Assembly: GCF_008704535.1 (NCBI RefSeq)
Contig: NZ_CP023701.1
Span: 310,001-374,000, forward strand
Origin: Streptomyces subrutilus
Lineage (GTDB): Bacteria > Actinomycetota > Actinomycetes > Streptomycetales > Streptomycetaceae
Direction: 5' to 3'
Length of the DNA: 64,000 nucleotides
In this document: positions 59,214 through 64,000 of the stretch, one piece after another
Layout of the letters: each line of letters opens with the position of its first letter
Numbering within the stretch: the stretch's first letter is position 1
Program-made: the position numbers and the translations under genes
Notes under the pieces: model-generated
Database searches by the model: none
What the model was told of the DNA's origin: nothing
What the model saw: the letters and a program-made list of their open reading frames with translations, nothing else

Positions 59214-60770
59214 ATGACCAGGTCAGCAGCAACGACCGAATCGAGTCCTGGAGCCAGCCGCCGAAGCGTGATGGTCAGCGCCGCCGCAGTCGGAGCAGCG
59301 GCAGTCGGCGTAGCCGCGGTCGCGTCCCCCGCTTCGGCCACGTCCGGATCCACGCCGACGGCGGCGGAGCCGACGACCGGACCGCGCGCCTTCCCGGCCG
59401 ACCGTCCCGTCCTCTTCCGTCGGGCGACCGTGATCACCATGGATCCGCGCCGCGGCGTGCTGACCGACACCGATGTCCTGGTCCGCGGCACCACCATCGA
59501 GTCCGTCGGCAAGCGGCTGCCCGCGCCGCCGCACGCCACCGTCATCGACGCAGCGGGAGCCCTGCTGCTCCCCGGCTTCGTCGACACACACCGCCACCTG
59601 TCCGAAACGGCACTGCGCGGCGTGGGAGCGGACTGGACCCTGGGCAACTACTTCCAGTGGATGGTCCAGAAGTGGGGACCCCTCATGCGGCCGGAGGACA
59701 TCTACGCGGCCAACTACATGGGCGTGGTCGACGCCGTCAACGACGGCGTCACCACCGTCACGGACTGGTCCTACGCGATGCTCACTCCGGAGCACGCCGA
59801 CGCCGCCGTGGACGCGCTGGTCGCCGTACCCGGGCGCGCCCGCTTCGCCTACGGCAACGGCTTCTCCCCCGACCTCGGCTGGGTGCTCGACGGGCGCATC
59901 GACCGCATGCTCAAGAAGCGCTTCAGCGGCCGCCCGGACCAACTCGTCACCATGCAACTGGCGCTGGACGTCAACGGTTCCATGGGCCATGCCCGCGAGG
60001 CCCTGAAGTTCGCCCGCGACCGCGACCTGCCGGTCACCACCCACGCCGGCGTCTTCCAGTTCGCGGAGGACGCGCAGATCAAGTTCCTCGCCGAGACCGG
60101 CTCACTGTCACCGTCGTACACCCTGGTCCACGGCGGGGCGTTGACCGACGACGCCTACCGGATCATCGCCGACAGCGGAGCCCAGCTGTCCATCTCGGCG
60201 GAGAGCGAACTCAACGCCGGGCAGGGGTACCCGCCCACCGCGAAGGCGCGCGAGTTCGGCATCCCGGTCTCGCTGTCCCTGGACACGGTGGCGTGGTGGA
60301 GCGGCGACATGTTCTCCATGATGCGCGCCACCCTCAACGCCGACCGGGGACTGGCCCACCTGCGCGCACATGAGGCCGGCAGAACGGTGGCCAGCAACCA
60401 ACTGCGCGCCCAGGACGTGCTGGAGTACGCCACCATGGGCGGCGCACGAGCCCTCGGCCTGGACCGCCTCATCGGCTCCATCACCCCGGGCAAGCACGCG
60501 GACCTCGTGATGCTGCGCACCGACACCCCGGCCATGACCCCCACCATCAACCCGGTGGGACAGGTCGTCTTCCAGGCCGGACGCGGGGACGTCGACACCG
60601 TGATGGTCGACGGACGCGTCCTCAAGCACCGCGGCACTCTCATCGGCGCGGATCTGGGCCGCGCCCGGCGGCTGATCGAGGATTCGCTGGAGTACCTGCG
60701 CTCGAAGATCCCGAACAACGAATGGGAACAGGCCGTCAACCCGCCGCAGGACGCAGCCACGCGTTCCTGA
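59214..60770 (+). CDS. Exported amidohydrolase (AtzA/TrzN-like)
   Basis: The product is 518 aa from ATG 59214 (AAGGAGAGAATCC upstream). The N-terminus has an SRRSVMVSAAAVGAAAVGVA Tat-like signal (Arg pair plus moderately hydrophobic stretch) and Ala-Ser-Ala cleavage near residue 43. The amidohydrolase barrel has GFVDTHRHLSETALRG (metal-binding HxH), VTTHAGVFQF, LVHGGALTDD (metal His) and SLSLDTVAWWSGDMF with the catalytic Asp. It ends LGLDRLIGSITPGKHADLVM. The enzyme removes an amine or halide from cyclic substrates outside the cell (family knowledge); the substrate is unknown. It is 130 bp after the oxidoreductase on the same strand and probably in its operon. Confidence 0.9.
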   Translation: MTRSAATTESSPGASRRSVMVSAAAVGAAAVGVAAVASPASATSGSTPTAAEPTTGPRAFPADRPVLFRRATVITMDPRRGVLTDTDVLVRGTTIESVGKRLPAPPHATVIDAAGALLLPGFVDTHRHLSETALRGVGADWTLGNYFQWMVQKWGPLMRPEDIYAANYMGVVDAVNDGVTTVTDWSYAMLTPEHADAAVDALVAVPGRARFAYGNGFSPDLGWVLDGRIDRMLKKRFSGRPDQLVTMQLALDVNGSMGHAREALKFARDRDLPVTTHAGVFQFAEDAQIKFLAETGSLSPSYTLVHGGALTDDAYRIIADSGAQLSISAESELNAGQGYPPTAKAREFGIPVSLSLDTVAWWSGDMFSMMRATLNADRGLAHLRAHEAGRTVASNQLRAQDVLEYATMGGARALGLDRLIGSITPGKHADLVMLRTDTPAMTPTINPVGQVVFQAGRGDVDTVMVDGRVLKHRGTLIGADLGRARRLIEDSLEYLRSKIPNNEWEQAVNPPQDAATRS

Positions 60771-60816
60771 GACCGAACACTGCCGGCGAGTCCTGTGGAC
60801 CACCTGTGCGAGGGCA

Positions 60817-60858
60817 GTCCGGCTCGGCTGGCCGCGATCGCGGCCAGCCGAGCCGGAC
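60817..60858 (+). terminator. 42-bp perfect palindrome, terminator
   Basis: GTCCGGCTCGGCTGGCCGC and its complement flank GATC, 46 bp after the amidohydrolase stop. It ends the oxidoreductase-amidohydrolase transcript. Confidence 0.85.
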
Positions 60859-61249
60859 GAAGACTGCCTCCGCACGGGTCAGGCCGATGCCAGGCCGTGG
60901 CGCGCCCACGCTCCCGCCGCTTTCGTGGGGCTCCCGCCGGCGGATGACCGCGCGGGATGCGGAGCATCGTTCGCGTATGTACGCCGACGCGAGCCGGGAA
61001 AGGCGTGCCGGCCGAACGGACCGGTGCCCGGCGCCGCCTTCACGAGGTCCGGCCGGACCGGGCCTCTCCAAGAGGGCTCCCCCATCGCCAAGAGGCCTTT
61101 CCAGCCCGCCCTCGGCTCCACGTTGCCCTCGTGTTCAAAGGGGCCCTCGGCCACCGGCTCGCACCGATGACCGCAGGGTGGAACACCTCCCGCCCGCCGC
61201 GACCTCGCACCTTGATCCGCACACCGAGCGGTTTCCCGCGCCAGTTTTC
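60859..61249. other. No gene seen
   Basis: A 391-bp spacer between the terminator and the MFS operator; no credible frame. Confidence 0.35.
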
Positions 61250-61297
61250 CACGCCATCATTACTTTGCCTTCTAGAAGGTGAAGTAATGATGGCGTG
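61250..61297. promoter_or_regulatory. TetR operator site 5 (MFS gene), long palindrome
   Basis: CTTTGCC-TTCTAGAA-GGTGAAG lies at the heart of a palindrome that extends outward through ATCATTA/TAATGAT and CACGCC/GGCGTG to 48 bp, with only the TG/TG positions unpaired. It is centred at 61273/61274, upstream of the MFS gene. Confidence 0.85.
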
Positions 61298-61414
61298 ATC
61301 CCACGCACCCTATGACATCGACCTTCCCGTGCAGCTCGGCCGCCGACGGCATCCCCGTGCTGCTGCGGAACGCATCCGGCGCTTTCCGTTCCGTCGTGAA
61401 GCGCTCGTGCACGC

Positions 61415-61510
61415 ATGACCGTCCGGCTGATGAGCCGGGCGTACACCGACCGACTCCCCCGGCTCGCGCCGCCCGCGCGAGCCGGGCGTACGAGAGGAAT
61501 CCGAATATGA
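61415..61510 (+). CDS. Leader peptide, 31 aa, overlapping the MFS start
   Basis: ATG 61415 opens a frame (MTVRLMSRAYTDRLPRLAPP...TRGIRI) whose TGA overlaps the MFS ATG as ATGA, the classic coupling arrangement. A 12-bp perfect hairpin (CCCGGCTCGCGC / GCGCGAGCCGGG, 61458-61486) lies inside it, 20 nt before the MFS start. The peptide is Arg-rich and unlike any family I know. Expression is unproven; no strong ribosome site precedes the ATG. Confidence 0.4.
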   Translation: MTVRLMSRAYTDRLPRLAPPARAGRTRGIRI

Positions 61511-63060
61511 GCAGTCCACGCCGTTGGTGGCTGCTGGCGACGGTGTCCCTGGGCCTCGTCATGATCGTGGTGGACAACACGATCCTCTACACCGCACTGC
61601 CCGTCCTGACCGGCGATCTCGGCGCGGACCCCTCCGAGATGCTGTGGATCATCAACGCCTACCCCCTGGTCATGGCCGGCCTCCTCTTGGGCGCCGGAAC
61701 GCTCGGCGACAAGATCGGCTACCGGCGGATGTTCCTCTGGGGACTCGTGGTGTTCGGCCTCGCGTCGCTCGCTGCCGCCTTCTCCTCCTCGCCCACAGCG
61801 CTGATCGCCGCCCGCGCACTGCTGGGTGTCGGCGCCGCCACCCTGATGCCGGCCACGCTGTCCCTGATCCGCGTCGCCTTCGAGGACGCTCGCGAACGCA
61901 GCATCGCCATCGGCATCTGGGCGACCACCTCCGTACTGGGCATGGCTCTGGGTCCGATCCTCGGCGGTGTACTGCTGGAGCACTTCTGGTGGGGTTCCGT
62001 CTTCCTCATCAACGTACCGGTGGTGGTTGTGGCCCTCGTCGCAGGAGGGATCCTGGCGCCCAAGACCTCTGCACGCCGTGACACACCCTGGGACCTCGTA
62101 GCTTCCCTCATGGCCATGACCGGACTCGTGGGTCTCGTCTACGCCCTGAAGGAGAGCGTCCGCCCCGGCGGGAACCTCCTGCACATCGCCGTGGCCGCTG
62201 CCCTCGCACTCGTCGTCACCCTGCTCTTCGTGCGTCGTCAGCGAGACCAGGAACATCCCCTGCTCGACCTTGCCCTGCTGCGCGCTCCCCGACTCCAAGT
62301 GGGATTCGTCGCCGCCGCCCTGGCACTGTTCGCCACCACCGGCGCTCAACTCGTCCTGTCACAAAGGCTCCAGCTCGTCGACGGCCAGACCCCGCTGGGG
62401 ACCGGACTCGTCGTAGCGGCCCTCGCCGTGGGCTGCCTGCCGACGGGTCTCATGGGAGGGGCGCTCGCGCACCGGCACGGCATCCGCCGCATGATCATGA
62501 GCGGTCTGATCGTCAGCGCCGCAGGCACCCTGCTCGTCCTCGCCACCAGTCCCGGCGTGCTGCCGCTCCTTCCCGCGACCGCCGGACACGCCTGGGTCGT
62601 ACCCGGCCTGCTCGTCCTCGGAGCCGGCATGGGACTCACCATGACCGCCGCGTCCGCCACCATCATGAGCAGCGCCCCGGCCCACCGCGCAGGCATGGCC
62701 GCGTCCATCAACGAGGTCGCCTACAAGATGGGCACCCTGTTCGGCATGGCCGTCTTCGGCAGCGTCCTGGGTTCCCTCTACACCGCCACCATCGACCTTC
62801 CCCCGGCAGCACCCCCGGGCGCCGCCTCCAGCATGGACCAGGCCCGCGCGCTCGCCCAGGCCCTCCCCGCCGCGCCTGCCCGCGCCCTGCTCGACGCGGC
62901 GACAACCGCGTTCGACCGGGGATACCTCTGGACCCTGGTCATCGGTACCGCCCTGCTGGCCTGCGGCGCCCTGTTCACCGCACTACGTCTCGACAAGACG
63001 GCGCCGGCGCGGGAGACCTCGCCCCAGTCGGCAGCCGCGCCTTCCGAAGCCGGACGGTGA
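61507..63060 (+). CDS. MFS exporter, DHA2 (QacA/SmvA-like)
   Basis: The product is 517 aa from ATG 61507 (GAGAGGAATCCGAAT upstream). Fourteen helices are seen. DHA2 motifs are VDNTILYTALPVL (helix 1), LGDKIGYRRMFLWG (motif A), ARALLGVGAATLMPATL (motif B) and GPILGGVLLEHFWWGSVFLI (motif C). It is closest in style to SmvA/QacA exporters of cationic or amphipathic compounds. A 48-bp operator palindrome lies upstream, so the cluster's TetR protein should control it. It stands apart from the oxidoreductase unit by a terminator. Confidence 0.94.
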   Translation: MSSPRRWWLLATVSLGLVMIVVDNTILYTALPVLTGDLGADPSEMLWIINAYPLVMAGLLLGAGTLGDKIGYRRMFLWGLVVFGLASLAAAFSSSPTALIAARALLGVGAATLMPATLSLIRVAFEDARERSIAIGIWATTSVLGMALGPILGGVLLEHFWWGSVFLINVPVVVVALVAGGILAPKTSARRDTPWDLVASLMAMTGLVGLVYALKESVRPGGNLLHIAVAAALALVVTLLFVRRQRDQEHPLLDLALLRAPRLQVGFVAAALALFATTGAQLVLSQRLQLVDGQTPLGTGLVVAALAVGCLPTGLMGGALAHRHGIRRMIMSGLIVSAAGTLLVLATSPGVLPLLPATAGHAWVVPGLLVLGAGMGLTMTAASATIMSSAPAHRAGMAASINEVAYKMGTLFGMAVFGSVLGSLYTATIDLPPAAPPGAASSMDQARALAQALPAAPARALLDAATTAFDRGYLWTLVIGTALLACGALFTALRLDKTAPARETSPQSAAAPSEAGR

Positions 63061-63876
63061 CGTAGCAGGCGAGCCGCCGGCTCCCCGGCCTATGCCCTGT
63101 CCGAACGAGCGGCTCCGCCCCGAGGAAATGCGCGCGATCGCCGCCCTCGACGACGCCGGCGGCCGGCGCGGCTGACGGGCCCCGATGCCTCCGGGCTCGT
63201 ACCCCCGTGGTGGGGCGGGCCGGTGCGGGTCCCGCTCCGACGCAAGCACCGACACACCTGCCGTCTCCATCGCGGACGGACTGCTGCCGCGCGGTATGTC
63301 CGACCCGATACCGTGCCGGTGGGAGCACGGCTCCCGCAAGCGGCCGGACCGGGAGTACACCGGCATGCTCTGCCGCGACCATGGCGCCACCCGCTGCCCG
63401 GCCTGCGCCTCCCTGAACCGTACGAAGGCGGCCCCGCCAGCTCTTGGCCGAGATCTCGGAGGGACGAGAGCTCCGGCGGGAGCCCGTCGCTCTGGGACTT
63501 CGGCATGACCGTCACCCCCGACGGGCAGCACATCCGGGCCGACGACACCCCCACGACCGAGCCGTACAGCGCGCCATCGCCCTCCCCGGCCGAATCGGAG
63601 TCGGGCTGAAGCTCCCGGTGGCCAGGGCTTCGGCTAACGCATCGTCCCGGCCACCGGTACGAGCCGTTGCCGCCCCGTGGGCCACCCGGCCGGCGCCGCC
63701 CCGGGGAGACCGGTCCCGCGACGGCGGGCGTAGGTCAGGCCGTGCCGCCGCCTCAGAGGAACGGACCGCGCGGATCCGCGCCGGCGGACCTGGGGTCGGA
63801 TGGAAGGCCCGGGCCGTCACCGCGTGCGCAGGACGTCTCACCAGCCTGACTTCGGTGAAGATCCGACTGGACCTGG
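63061..63876. other. No intact gene seen
   Basis: Several plus-strand snippets look protein-like but lie in different frames without starts: LRPEEMRAIAALDDAG near 63115, CRWEHGSRKRPDREYTGMLC with several Cys and His near 63320, and GMTVTPDGQHIRADDTPTTE ending at 63609. They may be a decayed small zinc-binding protein. No gene is called. Confidence 0.35.
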
Positions 63877-64000
63877 TCAGTCGATGCCTTCGACGATGCG
63901 GAAGTCGCGCTCGACGCCGTCGGAGAGGGCGGCCAACGCCTCCTGGTAGGCCGCACTCCCGTGCGCCGCGACGGCCTGCTCGAAGCTGTCGAACTCGATC
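63877..64000 (-). CDS. Partial gene running off the window, C-terminus
   Basis: The minus-strand frame entering from the right edge reads IEFDSFEQAVAAHGSAAYQE, ALAALSDGVERDFRIVEGID and then TGA at 63877-63879. It is a helical, acidic C-terminal end of about 40 residues with good codon bias. The family cannot be named from this part. Confidence 0.6.
   Translation of the reverse strand, partial: IEFDSFEQAVAAHGSAAYQEALAALSDGVERDFRIVEGID

Overview
The window reads as chromosomal DNA of a Streptomyces or very close relative. Reading frames show strong G/C bias at third codon positions, GTG starts are common, and families typical of the genus are present: SCO0607-type lipoprotein, SCO5918-type protein, RheA/Hsp18, DUF2267, DUF5753 regulators and a GH19 chitinase. 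No rRNA, tRNA, CRISPR array or complete prophage was seen. At least a dozen genes are visibly broken by frameshifts, nonsense codons, internal deletions or truncation, and unrelated fragments abut one another. This suggests an accessory region, such as a chromosome arm, with active gene decay.

Layout. 0-12.5 kb is mosaic: a hypothetical gene, decayed integrase and nucleoside deoxyribosyltransferase genes, an orphan contractile tail-sheath gene, a broken carboxylesterase, a CocE-type hydrolase, a two-component system whose kinase is fused to part of an MMPL transporter, a UDP-glucose dehydrogenase fragment, a secreted GH19 chitinase and a secreted serine protease. 12.8-25.6 kb is a stress island: rheA/hsp18 with paired operators, two DUF2267 genes, CsbD, an ATPase/STAS anti-sigma pair, a MerR regulator behind a long leader and a perfect hairpin, GlsB, a universal stress protein with an internal deletion, an FMN-binding regulator-like protein, a cNMP-domain protein, a DevR/DevS-like pair facing each other, a CBS-BON protein and a slipin. 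The content resembles the dormancy/hypoxia regulons of other actinobacteria (inference).

25.9-36 kb holds a broken F420-type oxidoreductase, an MFS exporter beside a broken TetR gene, a PiT phosphate transporter, a DUF5753 regulator, an SdpA/SdpB-like pair (DUF5819-HTTM) and an ice-binding-domain protein. 36-41.3 kb has a gene-poor stretch and then a cold-adaptation block (cold-shock protein, DEAD-box helicase, CBS protein, SCO5918-type protein). 41.5-53.2 kb is mixed: AraC and TetR regulators, a 23-codon hydrophobic peptide gene with an ideal ribosome site, a VOC-monooxygenase fusion, a formaldehyde-dehydrogenase-like enzyme with an extra C-terminal domain, many fragments, an internally deleted IS5-type transposase, and a tandem pair of paralogous membrane proteins of unknown function.

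53.5-63.1 kb is the most coherent module. A TetR repressor, a FUSC-type permease, an FAD-binding oxidoreductase, a Tat-type secreted amidohydrolase and an MFS exporter are linked by five copies of one palindromic operator (CTTTRCC-N8-GGTRAAG). The oxidoreductase, amidohydrolase and two transporters probably form a ligand-induced detoxification or catabolic regulon under the one local repressor.
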